A stretch of DNA of 64,000 nt, from positions 1 through 64,000 of the forward strand of contig LUJO01000022.1 of the NCBI GenBank assembly GCA_001689405.1. Direction: 5' to 3'. A program made the translations under genes and the position numbers. Source of the stretch: Candidatus Homeothermus arabinoxylanisolvens. Its GTDB lineage: Bacteria > Bacteroidota > Bacteroidia > Bacteroidales > Muribaculaceae. The notes beneath the pieces were generated by a model. It was given only the letters and a program-made list of their open reading frames with translations. It did not search any database and was not told the origin of the DNA. Of the stretch, positions 17,671 through 26,390 are shown one piece after another (the stretch's first letter is position 1; each line of letters starts with the position of its first letter).

Positions 17671-19678
17671 TGAAATAGATCTGAGACGTTTTAACAAAAC
17701 CGTAAAACGCCATAGACGGATATATATATTGTCTATCGCGATAATCATGAGCGCTGCGGCAATATATTGTACACATCTGTCTCCTATGTATAGGTTGCAC
17801 TCCACCATGCTCATAGAAGAGTCTGTCAATGACGTCAATCCGGGATCAGGAACCGGGATGAATTCACTTATGAGAGTTTTCTCTATAGGTTCTTTCGGTG
17901 CATCATCGGCGGAAAACGAGAAACTGATGCTTTCATCTTATGACATTAAATTAAAAACCGTCCGTCATCTTGATCTCAGTAAATCTTATATCAAATATGA
18001 CGGTTTAAAAAAAAGCATTCTATCTGCCGCGCAAACACCGGTGATATTACAGACTCCGTCTGAATTGGCCGATACCCTAACGTCTCCTATTATATTTAAT
18101 ATAATCCTGAACAACGAACATGCTGACATAAAAATTAGCCATGGGACTTTTATAAAAAAGACATTATTAGACGTTGAAAATGTGAAATTACCATATGAAG
18201 TATCAACTTGCTACGGAAAATTCAAGCTATATGCCCATAATAATTTACCTCTTGAAAAGAAAAGCCATATTAAAATAACTGTTTCGCCAAATGAAGCTGT
18301 CGCTCTCGACCTTGACAAGATGGTGGAGATAGAACAAGCGGGCAAACTTACCGACGGACTTGGACTGTCACTTATTTACCCTAATAAAGAGACGGGTATA
18401 GATATACTTAACACCATCATGGCTGAATATAACAATAAACGTCTAAAACGTAAATGGGATAATGCAGACTTGGAGATAAAGTTTTATGACGACCGCATAC
18501 AATATTTGTCTAAAGAACTTAATACCACAGAAAAAAATATCGAAAGTTTAAAAAAGAACAATGATCTCGTATCAGTCGAGAACGAAGCGGCACTACTTGT
18601 GGAGAATGAATTCACTTCACAACAGGAATTAAATCGTTTGTTAACGCTACGGAGTTACTATGAAAGCATACTTGACGCTTTAAAGCAAGGCGTCGATAAC
18701 GACGCCGCACTGCCGGTTGTTTCGGGTTTCGACTTGGAAAAGGGAGCAGGACTACTCATAACGGAGTATAATGACCTGATTCTAAAGCGCAGGGAGTTGA
18801 CTCGTTCCGCCAAAGGGGAAAACAAAATACTCAAAATGCTGGATTCACGTATATCCTCATTACGTGAGGATATAATCACAAACATGAATGAGCAGATGAG
18901 GGCTTCTGATCTTATAATTTCATCCAATAAAAAAGCCAGCGGTACAGTAACCGGCAGAATAAAAGAGCTGCCCACGCATGAACGGACTTATGTGTCGCTT
19001 CTGCGTGATCAAAAATTAAAGAATGAACTATATACATTTTTACTTGAACGTCGTGAAAATGCCGTACTCAACAGAAACTCCACCGCTACACTCGGTTTTG
19101 TATTTCAAGATGCGTACTGTGAAGAGACGAGCAATAAGCATATCTATATGATATTGTGTATAGCTCTTGTCATATCATTACTATTACCAACATTCTATAT
19201 TCTGCATGTCCTTCATAAAGACCGCATATATGATGTACTGGATTTTAATTTCGACAATATTGAAGATCATGCCATACAGATGGACGCCGGCTACAAAAAC
19301 ATAACCCGCCTCCGGTCCTTGATAATGGTAAATAATGTACAAAAGACTGTTCTTATTTACGGATATGAATCCGAAAAATTAATGACAGCATTGGGAAACA
19401 GCTTCGACACAATGCATCTGAAAACTAAAAAGGCAACCACATCTTCTGTGGAAGAGCTTTTCAATCAGGAGCTAAACAATGAGAACGATGACGACTACCT
19501 GTTGATAACAGCTCCTGCGACCAATGACATCGAGCTTTTAAACACCCTCATGACAAAACATAACGCACAAATCGTATTGAGTATAAAATCAGGTTTGCAA
19601 AAGCGGAGCTATATAAAGGATATAGCCAATCGGTTGAAAGGTCCGATAACATTTGTCATCTGCAATAGCAATGTATGA
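17654..19678 (+). CDS. Wzz/Wzc-like chain-length protein with degenerate kinase end
   Basis: 674 residues from the ATG at 17654, which overlaps the polymerase gene by 17 bp. The layout is an N-terminal membrane segment (about 26-46), a long periplasmic region with coiled coil (about 285-420), a conserved proline-rich exit before TM2 (LPTHERTYVSLLRDQK, then ICIALVISLLLPTFYIL about 500-520) and a cytoplasmic tail. In tyrosine autokinases (Wzc/BY-kinase) the tail carries Walker A and a Tyr cluster. Here the tail keeps alternating strands (TVLIYGYESEKL, DYLLITAPATND, ITFVICNSN) but no GxxGxGK(S/T) loop is visible. It likely controls chain length without kinase activity. Confidence 0.8.
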   Translation: MSTNNNEIDLRRFNKTVKRHRRIYILSIAIIMSAAAIYCTHLSPMYRLHSTMLIEESVNDVNPGSGTGMNSLMRVFSIGSFGASSAENEKLMLSSYDIKLKTVRHLDLSKSYIKYDGLKKSILSAAQTPVILQTPSELADTLTSPIIFNIILNNEHADIKISHGTFIKKTLLDVENVKLPYEVSTCYGKFKLYAHNNLPLEKKSHIKITVSPNEAVALDLDKMVEIEQAGKLTDGLGLSLIYPNKETGIDILNTIMAEYNNKRLKRKWDNADLEIKFYDDRIQYLSKELNTTEKNIESLKKNNDLVSVENEAALLVENEFTSQQELNRLLTLRSYYESILDALKQGVDNDAALPVVSGFDLEKGAGLLITEYNDLILKRRELTRSAKGENKILKMLDSRISSLREDIITNMNEQMRASDLIISSNKKASGTVTGRIKELPTHERTYVSLLRDQKLKNELYTFLLERRENAVLNRNSTATLGFVFQDAYCEETSNKHIYMILCIALVISLLLPTFYILHVLHKDRIYDVLDFNFDNIEDHAIQMDAGYKNITRLRSLIMVNNVQKTVLIYGYESEKLMTALGNSFDTMHLKTKKATTSSVEELFNQELNNENDDDYLLITAPATNDIELLNTLMTKHNAQIVLSIKSGLQKRSYIKDIANRLKGPITFVICNSNV

Positions 19679-20784
19679 AAGTACTGGTTTTGAATTCCAT
19701 ATTATTTACTGCTGAAAAAGGAGTGATACCCACAATCAACAGCATAAAAGACACCATGATATACGGTATGTGTCAAGGCTTCTTAAAATCCGGACATGAA
19801 CCGGTTTTGGCTGTTGCGGCTGATTATCGTCCCATTGAACCGGAGACATACGATTTTACCGTATTATTCTTTGAATCCAAATTTAAAAAGATTTTCAAAC
19901 CGGCTTATCTTCCATTCTCAACTTCGCTGAATAAATATATACGACATCACGGAAAAGACTTTGACATCATACTGTCAAGCGAAACTTTTGCATTACCGAC
20001 ATTGTTTGCAGCCATATACTCACCGAAAAATCTATTTGTCTGGCAGGAGCTGACAAAACACCAGAAAAAATTACTCTCTCTTCCCTCAAAAGCATGGCAT
20101 AACTATGTAGCCCGCCTGATCATATCTAAAGCGGCATGTGTAATACCACGTTCCCTGTCAGCATATAACTTCATATCCGGATATCTCGACAATGTTACCG
20201 ATACAATTGTCGAACACGGCATAGATACCGGCGTTTTCACTATCTCGGAAATAAAAAAAAGACAATTTATCGTATACTCACAGTTGATAGCACGTAAAAA
20301 TGTCAAGAGTATAATTACAAAATTCAAGCACCTTCATGATATTAAAGAATATTCCGACATAAAATTGATAATTGCCGGACGAGGCAATGAAGAAGATGAA
20401 CTCAAATCATACGTAGCCAAATTAAACCTTGACAATAACGTACTGTTCAAGGGTTTTCTGCCACATGATATTTTAAGTAAATACATAAGAGAATCCATGG
20501 CTCTGCTGACCGATACATTAAGCGACCTGAACATGGTATCCATTCCTGAAGCTATCGTATGCGGAACACCGGTTGTAACCAATACTATACCGGCATCATC
20601 AGATTATATATCCGATAACAATTTAGGAATTGTCAAAGACGGGTGGGATAAGGAGGAACTGATTGAAATAATCGAAAACAACCGATTTTATGTCAATAAC
20701 TGCATAAAATACAGGCCGAACCTAAGTAATCAGGCTGCAGCAGACAAAATAATCAATCTTTGGAAGAAAGCAGCGGGAGGGTGA
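19675..20784 (+). CDS. Family 4 glycosyltransferase
   Basis: A 369-residue GT-B fold enzyme. The C-terminal donor domain shows KLIIAGRGNEEDELK, VLFKGFLPHD, the EX7E-like region SIPEAIVCGTPVVTNTIPA and a final helix. The N-terminal domain is short but complete. Its start codon overlaps the stop of the preceding gene (ATGA), so it is coupled to the chain-length protein. It is the last gene of locus A. Its 3' end overlaps the convergent histidine kinase gene by 32 bp. Sugar specificity cannot be told. Confidence 0.85.
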   Translation: MKVLVLNSILFTAEKGVIPTINSIKDTMIYGMCQGFLKSGHEPVLAVAADYRPIEPETYDFTVLFFESKFKKIFKPAYLPFSTSLNKYIRHHGKDFDIILSSETFALPTLFAAIYSPKNLFVWQELTKHQKKLLSLPSKAWHNYVARLIISKAACVIPRSLSAYNFISGYLDNVTDTIVEHGIDTGVFTISEIKKRQFIVYSQLIARKNVKSIITKFKHLHDIKEYSDIKLIIAGRGNEEDELKSYVAKLNLDNNVLFKGFLPHDILSKYIRESMALLTDTLSDLNMVSIPEAIVCGTPVVTNTIPASSDYISDNNLGIVKDGWDKEELIEIIENNRFYVNNCIKYRPNLSNQAAADKIINLWKKAAGG

Positions 20785-21976
20785 TGCGGAACACGGTGCC
20801 GCGCCGAGGGTCGGAGGAGAGGATGGCGATGCGGCCGCGGTGGTACTGCTCCACTATGCGGCGGGCGAGTGCGAGGCCAAGCCCCCAGCCACGTCGCTTG
20901 GTGGTGTAGCCGGGATTGAACACGGTCTTGAAGCGGTTGCGGGGTATGCCCTTGCCGGTGTCGGCCACATCGATTAGGGCGTTGCCGCGCTCGCGTCCGA
21001 GAGTTATGGTTATGGAGCCGTCACCGTCAATGGCGTCAACCGCGTTTTTTATAAGATTCTCCATGACCCACTCAAAGAGCGACGCCGAGAGCTCTACTTC
21101 AAGCGGCGAAGCGGCGGGATGCAAGGTAAGGGCCACACGGTCCGATATACGTGTGGACATATAGTTGACGGCACGTCTGACAACCTCGTTCAGGTCGACC
21201 GGCTCCATGCTTGGCCGCGACCCTATCTTGCCGAAGCGCGAGGCTATCATGGAGAGCCGCCTGACATCCTTGTCCATCTCCCCCACCGTATCGGGGTCGA
21301 CACCAAGCGACGGCAACAGCTCCATCCAAGCCATAAGCGACGATATGGGTGTGCCGAGCTGATGCGCGGTCTCTTTTGACAGGCCTATCCACACCTTGTT
21401 CTGCTCGGCTTTTTTGGTTGAGGTAACGGCGTAGTACACAGTGGCCACAAATATAAGCATGACAAGTATCTGCACATACGGATAGTAGCTCAACAGCCGC
21501 AGCAGACGGCTGTCCTCGTAGTACAGATGCTGCCTTACGCCGGGCGATATGATGATGTGTATGACGTTTGACGTGCCTTTCAGCTCATTGAGGCGCCGGT
21601 GGAGAAAGTCGGAGTTGGCCTGCGATATGTAAAGAGGATGCAGCGAGTCGGCCGGCTCAGGCAGGTCGAAGTTGCGATGAAGTATTATCACGTCATTGTC
21701 ATCGGCGAGGAGTACGGGTATCGTACGGTTGCCCTCGATTATACGGAGCACAAGCTCCATGTCGGGCGGAGCCACGGAATCGCCCTCGGCCACGGCCGCA
21801 TCATAGCCTATGACGGTCTTGGTGGCATCGGCCCATATCTCCATCCGTTCGTGCTCCTGCCGTGCAAGGTCTGACACTATGCGGTCCGACACGAAAAGAA
21901 ACACGGCCACCACACACAGCGCTATGACGATAAAGGCGATTGTGCCGTAACGTCGGGTGTCATATATGTCAGCCAT
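20753..21976 (-). CDS. Membrane sensor histidine kinase (orphan)
   Basis: 407 residues with two membrane segments (11-30 and about 163-184) flanking a 130-residue periplasmic sensor region with no domain I recognise. It has an H-box KETAHQLGTPISSL (phospho-acceptor His205), an N-box NLIKNAVDAI (Asn311), the G1 box DTGKGIP (339-345) and the G2 box GWGLGLAL (363-370). The kinase core is complete. No response regulator lies next to it, so its partner is elsewhere. It is the last gene of a coupled operon, and its ATG overlaps the HAD gene stop by 8 bp. Confidence 0.9.
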   Translation of the reverse strand: MADIYDTRRYGTIAFIVIALCVVAVFLFVSDRIVSDLARQEHERMEIWADATKTVIGYDAAVAEGDSVAPPDMELVLRIIEGNRTIPVLLADDNDVIILHRNFDLPEPADSLHPLYISQANSDFLHRRLNELKGTSNVIHIIISPGVRQHLYYEDSRLLRLLSYYPYVQILVMLIFVATVYYAVTSTKKAEQNKVWIGLSKETAHQLGTPISSLMAWMELLPSLGVDPDTVGEMDKDVRRLSMIASRFGKIGSRPSMEPVDLNEVVRRAVNYMSTRISDRVALTLHPAASPLEVELSASLFEWVMENLIKNAVDAIDGDGSITITLGRERGNALIDVADTGKGIPRNRFKTVFNPGYTTKRRGWGLGLALARRIVEQYHRGRIAILSSDPRRGTVFRITLPLLSSKD

Positions 21977-22799
21977 CGTAATCCTGCTTTATAAACCGGG
22001 CCACGGAGTTGGCGGTATTGGGCCCTATGATTATATCGGCCGCCTCCTTGACCTGCGGAAGTGCATTGTCCACGGCCACGGCCACATCGGCAACCGCCAT
22101 CATGGGCAGATCATTGAGATTGTCACCGAACACTACCACTCTGTCGGCTCCGCTGCGACGGGCCACACGGCTCACCGCATCGGCCTTGCTGACACCGGCG
22201 GCAAACACCTCCAGTATGCCTACATCGTCGCCGAATATGTCGATGTAGGCGCTTACCGAGCAGTCAACGCCGGCGCGCAGCTCCTCGGCAAGCGGGAATA
22301 TGCGGTCGACAGGCCCCATGGCAAACAGGAGCACTGTAGCGGGCAGGTCACGGCTAAGCGCGGCCTCATCGTCAAGTATGAAGCGCTTCAGGGCAAGGCG
22401 GTCGCGCTGCCCGATAAAGCGCCGGTCATCGGCTGACAGCGGACCGCTGTGATACACAAGCATCAGGTCGCGGTCAAGAGTGTATACAAACGGATATACA
22501 CCGTGGCGCAGACATATGTCGCGCACGGTCGCCGACACGTCGGCGGGTATAAGTTTTGTATCGATATAACGGCGGCCGTGGCGGTCCCACAGGGCGGCTC
22601 CGGTCATGACTATGGCCGGCAGGGCCGTAGGCGCTTCAGCCAACAGCGGCTCCACGGTAGCGGGTGTACGCGCGGTAGCTACGGTTATGAGCGCTCCGCG
22701 CGCCGTAAGGTCGCTTATTATAGCGGCGCTCTCGGCCGACAGCCGGCTCCCGGCATCAAGAAGAGTGCCGTCAAGATCGCTTACATAAATGGTGCTCAT
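21969..22799 (-). CDS. Cof-type HAD phosphatase
   Basis: A 276-residue haloacid dehalogenase-superfamily hydrolase. Motif I is VSDLDGTLLD (7-16, nucleophile Asp9 and acid/base Asp11). Motif II is the Thr in TVATARTP (about 39-46), and motif IV is VFGDNLNDLPMM near the C terminus. The large C2-type cap places it in the Cof/YidA group, which dephosphorylates sugar phosphates and other small metabolites. It is coupled on both sides: ATGA overlap with the thioesterase upstream and an 8-bp overlap with the kinase downstream. Confidence 0.9.
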   Translation of the reverse strand: MSTIYVSDLDGTLLDAGSRLSAESAAIISDLTARGALITVATARTPATVEPLLAEAPTALPAIVMTGAALWDRHGRRYIDTKLIPADVSATVRDICLRHGVYPFVYTLDRDLMLVYHSGPLSADDRRFIGQRDRLALKRFILDDEAALSRDLPATVLLFAMGPVDRIFPLAEELRAGVDCSVSAYIDIFGDDVGILEVFAAGVSKADAVSRVARRSGADRVVVFGDNLNDLPMMAVADVAVAVDNALPQVKEAADIIIGPNTANSVARFIKQDYDG

Positions 22800-23284
22800 A
22801 AGTCGCGCCGTTCATAACGTTGCAGGGCCTCGATCCACTCCTCGGCTATGGGCGCCGACTTTCCTGTAGTAAGGTCAATGCCGGCCATTACCGTACGGCC
22901 CACGCACTTGACCTCGCCCGTAGCGGTGTTGACTATGCGCTGCTCAAGCGAGAAGCTCTTTTCGCCCATACGGGTCACGGTGGTGAGCACCGCCGCCGGC
23001 TCATTGATATAGGTCGGGGCATAGTAGTCGCAATTGATATTGACCACCACTATGTTTATATGCTTCCAGTCGACGGCCTGCGGCAGCACGTCCTGAAAAT
23101 AAGAGCTCTTGCCGAGGTCGAAAAACTGTATATATACGGCATTGTTAAGGTGACCGAGCATGTCGAAGTCGTTGAACCTCATCTGCAGGGGCACCATATG
23201 GCGGAACGGAAATTGCGGAGCGGGCACACGCGGGTTGTCCGATTGCGGCAGACTGATCTCTTCAGGCATACAATCGTGCTGCAT
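22796..23284 (-). CDS. Acyl-CoA thioesterase (4HBT hotdog family)
   Basis: 162 residues from an ATG that overlaps the preceding stop as TGATG (23282-23286). The hotdog signature FNDFDMLGHLNNAVYIQFFD is typical of 4-hydroxybenzoyl-CoA thioesterase-like (YbgC/FadM-type) enzymes, with the Asp before MLGHLNN as the catalytic residue. These hydrolyse acyl-CoAs. The physiological substrate is unknown. A longer reading frame reaching 23362 exists but lies wholly inside the upstream gene and is rejected. A second start at 23269 is possible. Confidence 0.85.
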   Translation of the reverse strand: MQHDCMPEEISLPQSDNPRVPAPQFPFRHMVPLQMRFNDFDMLGHLNNAVYIQFFDLGKSSYFQDVLPQAVDWKHINIVVVNINCDYYAPTYINEPAAVLTTVTRMGEKSFSLEQRIVNTATGEVKCVGRTVMAGIDLTTGKSAPIAEEWIEALQRYERRDL

Positions 23285-24366
23285 CAGAGAAATTTGTCGC
23301 CGTAAGCGAGTTTCACGTCGTTTACGTACTGCTTGATAGTCTGCTCGTCGGCCTTCGGACATACAAGGAGCACATCGCCTGCGTCGGCCACGATGTAGTC
23401 TTTAAGACCGTTGACCACCACGAGCTTGTCGCCGCGCACGGCAAAGATATTGCCGGTAGAGTTGTAAGCGAGCACACGGCAGTTCTGAGTGACGTTGGCC
23501 TCGCGGTTTTTGGGCGAATTGTCATAGAGCGCGCTCCATGTGCCGAGGTCGTTCCAGCCGAAGTCGACACACTCTACATACACGTTTGACGCCTGTTCCA
23601 TGACGGCATAGTCGATGGATATGTTGACACAGCCGGGAAACTCGCGCCTGATGAACTCGGACTCGGCCGGAGTGCCGAACTCGGCCGTGCCCTTGTCAAA
23701 CGTCGACATAAGGTCGGGAGCATAAGAGTGGAGCGCCTTCAGAATGGCCTCCGCACTCCAGAGAAATATACCGGAGTTCCAGAAAAACTCGCCGCTGTCG
23801 ACAAACACCTTGGCGAGGTCTATGTCGGGCTTCTCGGTGAAGGTCTTTACCTTGAGTATATCGCCCTCGAAAGGCTGCCCTATCTGTATGTATCCGTAGC
23901 CGGTCTCGGGACGTGTTGGCTTTATGCCGAGAGTGAGGAGGGCATCATGATTCTCGACGAAGTTAAAACCGGCCTCAATCGATCTTACAAACTCCGACTC
24001 GCGGGTGATCAGATGGTCGCTCGGCGTCACTATCATGGATGCCTGCGGGTCCAAGGCATGTATGTGGCATGCGGCCCAAGCTATACAGGGCGCGGTATTG
24101 CGGCGTGCCGGTTCAAGAAGTATCTGTGAGTCGGTAAGCTCCGGGAGCTGCTCCTTAACGAGAGGGGCATACATGTCATTGGTTACCACTATTATATTTT
24201 CTTTCGGAACCACAGGCAATATACGGTCATAGCTCATCTGCAGCAGCGAGCGTCCGGTCCCGAAAAAGTCGATAAACTGTTTTGGGCATTCCGTACGGCT
24301 GTAAGGCCAGAAGCGGCTTCCTATACCTCCGCACATAATCACACAATAGCGATGCTGATTATTCAT
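23284..24366 (-). CDS. manC: Mannose-1-phosphate guanylyltransferase
   Basis: 360 residues that make GDP-mannose from mannose-1-phosphate and GTP, the donor for mannose and, through GDP-fucose, for many surface glycans. The nucleotidyl-transferase loop CVIMCGGIGSRFWPYSR opens the protein and TPSDHLI is the metal-binding DH. ETGYGYIQIG and FTEKPD follow, and a C-terminal left-handed helix region (NVYVECVDFGWNDLGTW) matches the family. It lacks the phosphomannose isomerase domain of the bifunctional form. A TTG at 24375 is possible, but ATG 24366 fits the family start. It is first of the four-gene coupled operon and would feed the neighbouring polysaccharide locus. Confidence 0.93.
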   Translation of the reverse strand: MNNQHRYCVIMCGGIGSRFWPYSRTECPKQFIDFFGTGRSLLQMSYDRILPVVPKENIIVVTNDMYAPLVKEQLPELTDSQILLEPARRNTAPCIAWAACHIHALDPQASMIVTPSDHLITRESEFVRSIEAGFNFVENHDALLTLGIKPTRPETGYGYIQIGQPFEGDILKVKTFTEKPDIDLAKVFVDSGEFFWNSGIFLWSAEAILKALHSYAPDLMSTFDKGTAEFGTPAESEFIRREFPGCVNISIDYAVMEQASNVYVECVDFGWNDLGTWSALYDNSPKNREANVTQNCRVLAYNSTGNIFAVRGDKLVVVNGLKDYIVADAGDVLLVCPKADEQTIKQYVNDVKLAYGDKFL

Positions 24367-24375
24367 ATCGGTCAA

Positions 24376-24733
24376 TTAATGTTGGTTATGGACTCAATTA
24401 AAGCGATAAGTCCGTTATCGTCATCGCTAAGATAATAAATTTTATTGTAACCGCAGCCCTATTTACTCCAAAAAATATTAAAGCGGACCTATGCCGGGCG
24501 GCAACGATGGCGCGCACCGGCAATATGGCCGCAGGGTCATGCCCGCCATATGCGGCGAGCAGGGCCCTGCGGGACATGGAGCGATACGCCGTGAAAAGAC
24601 ATTATCCGTTAATCAACAAAAATCTGTAAGAGAATTTGCTGACGGGACAAAAATATAAAATGCACTGTCAGCAGCAGCCATATCCTTACCCCGTATTTTC
24701 AGGGCATTTGCTTGGAAATGGCGAAAATTGTCG
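24376..24733. other. Gene-free gap with a GC-rich block
   Basis: No coding region is supported. The middle (about 24484-24595) is markedly GC-rich between AT-rich flanks. It contains a 12-bp palindrome GCAGGGCCCTGC (24559-24570) and a GCCGCA/TGCGGC pair around it. No RNA family is recognised. It may be decayed coding DNA or a structured element. Confidence 0.5.
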
Positions 24734-24741
24734 TATATTTG
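24734..24741 (+). promoter_or_regulatory. -7 box for nfeD-band 7 genes
   Basis: TATATTTG, 40 bases before the ATG. A TTTG at 24707-24710 is 23 bases upstream, slightly further than the usual 19-21. Confidence 0.6.
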
Positions 24742-24781
24742 CATTATAGGTATAATCATTAAACAACCTTATAAAACAGCT

Positions 24782-25231
24782 ATGGAAGGATGGATCATTT
24801 GGCTTGGCATGGCGGCTCTGCTGCTCATAGTCGAAGTACTCACGCAGACGATGTGGAGCCTGTGTCTTGCAGCCGGGTGTATCGCGTCGATGACCGCGGC
24901 TTTGTGCGGTGTCGGTACGGAGTGGCAGCTGGCGCTTCTTGTAGTATGTTCGTTTATAGCCTATCTGGTGCTTATACCGCTGTTCAGACGTCGCCACGGC
25001 CACACCAAGAGCGGCGACTCGCGCACGGGCATGGACGCTCTGCTCGGACGCCGCGCCATAGTGACCCATGAGATAAAGCCCGGAGAGTGCGGCCGCGCAC
25101 GCATAGACGGCGACAACTGGCAGGTGCGCGCGCCGGGAGCCGACGGGGTCATAGTCCGGGGTTCGGAAGTGACCGTGACAGGCTACGACAGCATAATACT
25201 CGATGTGGCGGCAGTCAGCGACGGCCTATAA
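24782..25231 (+). CDS. NfeD-like membrane protein
   Basis: 149 residues from ATG 24782, which lies 40 bp after the -7 box. There are two to three hydrophobic segments in the first 65 residues (WIIWLGMAALLLIVEVL, then AGCIASMTAAL and WQLALLVVCSFIAYLVLIPL). A soluble OB-fold domain (about 80-149) follows with LLGRRAIVTHEI and GRARIDGDNWQVRAPGADG, the NfeD C-terminal signature. NfeD proteins work with a stomatin/band 7 partner, and the next gene is exactly that. The pair probably shapes membrane microdomains or membrane protein quality control. The precise role is not settled for the family. Confidence 0.88.
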   Translation: MEGWIIWLGMAALLLIVEVLTQTMWSLCLAAGCIASMTAALCGVGTEWQLALLVVCSFIAYLVLIPLFRRRHGHTKSGDSRTGMDALLGRRAIVTHEIKPGECGRARIDGDNWQVRAPGADGVIVRGSEVTVTGYDSIILDVAAVSDGL

Positions 25232-25318
25232 CAGACACTCTCCCCAAAACGAACCGGCCGAGCGGCCCGGCATCAGGGCGTAGCCGACAATCACGACAAA
25301 AACAAATAATCATATTAT

Positions 25319-26302
25319 ATGTCATCAATCATCATTCTCGTCATCGTGGTCGTCATACTGACCATAGTCATCATCTCGGCAGGCGTCAAGGTCGTGCCGC
25401 AGTCCGAAACCCGCGTCATAGAGCGTCTGGGCCGCTTCCACAGCGTGCTGTCGCCGGGTCTGAACTTCATCATACCCTTTGTGGACCGCCCCAAGACCAT
25501 CTACACGCGCCGCGCCGAGACAGCGATAGGCGGACGTGTGATAGTACGCACCACCGCCACCACAATCATAGACCTGCGCGAACAGGTGTATGACTTTCCG
25601 TCGCAGCAGGTAATAACGCGTGACAATGTCACCACCGAAATCAACGCGCTGCTGTACTTCCAGATCACCGACCCCAAAAAGGCCGTATACGAGATAGACA
25701 ATCTGCCCAACGCCATAGAGAAGCTGACGCAGACCTCGCTGCGCAACGTCATAGGCGAACTTGAGCTTGACGAGACCCTGACCTCACGCGACACCATCAA
25801 CTCGAAGCTTCAGCTGATACTCGACGACGCCACCAACAAGTGGGGCGTCAAGGTGAACCGTGTGGAACTTCAGGACATAACACCGCCCGAGAGCGTGCGC
25901 GTGGCCATGGAGAAGCAGATGCAGGCCGAGCGCAACCGTCGTGCCGAGATACTCAACGCCGAGGGTGAGAAGCAGTCGCTCATACTGCGCTCCGAGGGCG
26001 AGAAGACATCCAAGATCAATCAGGCCGAGGCGGTGAAACAGACCGAAATACTGCGTGCCGAGGGCGAAGCGCGCGCCATAATCCTCAACGCACAGGCCGA
26101 AGCCGACGCCATAATGCGCGTGGCCGAGGCAGTCAGCGCATCCAAGACCGACCCGGCCACCTACATGCTCGCCATGAAGTACATCGACACCCTGCGCGAG
26201 ATGACCTCAGGCAAGGACAACAAGACCGTCTTCGTGCCCTACGAAGCCTCGTCGGTACTCTCCTCGATCGGCTCCATCCAGTCGCTCTTTGACAAGAAAT
26301 AA
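25319..26302 (+). CDS. SPFH/band 7 (stomatin-like) protein
   Basis: 327 residues: an N-terminal membrane anchor (about 1-21), the band 7 domain (about 22-180, starting VKVVPQSETRVIERLGRF) and a long alpha-helical coiled-coil region rich in Glu/Ala (about 185-265, with AERNRRAEILNAEGEKQS). Such proteins form large ring-like assemblies at the membrane. Together with the upstream NfeD gene it forms the conserved NfeD-stomatin pair. The gap between them is 87 bp. Confidence 0.93.
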   Translation: MSSIIILVIVVVILTIVIISAGVKVVPQSETRVIERLGRFHSVLSPGLNFIIPFVDRPKTIYTRRAETAIGGRVIVRTTATTIIDLREQVYDFPSQQVITRDNVTTEINALLYFQITDPKKAVYEIDNLPNAIEKLTQTSLRNVIGELELDETLTSRDTINSKLQLILDDATNKWGVKVNRVELQDITPPESVRVAMEKQMQAERNRRAEILNAEGEKQSLILRSEGEKTSKINQAEAVKQTEILRAEGEARAIILNAQAEADAIMRVAEAVSASKTDPATYMLAMKYIDTLREMTSGKDNKTVFVPYEASSVLSSIGSIQSLFDKK

Positions 26303-26318
26303 CCCTTACTCAAGCCAA

Positions 26319-26367
26319 TATAAACACCACCGTCCATGACTTCACACGGCATGGACGGGGGCGTTAT
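26319..26367. terminator. Bidirectional terminator-like hairpin
   Basis: Perfect 9-bp stem CCGTCCATG (26330-26338) / CATGGACGG (26350-26358), extended outward by imperfect pairing to ATAA/TTAT. It lies in the 88-bp gap between two convergent genes, so it can serve both. Confidence 0.6.
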
Positions 26368-26390
26368 AAGATACGAATCACTACAGAGCG

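Noticed and set aside
24376..24733. RNase P, tmRNA, SRP or 6S RNA in the larger gaps
   Set aside because: No conserved core motifs of these RNAs were found here or in the other gene-free stretches.
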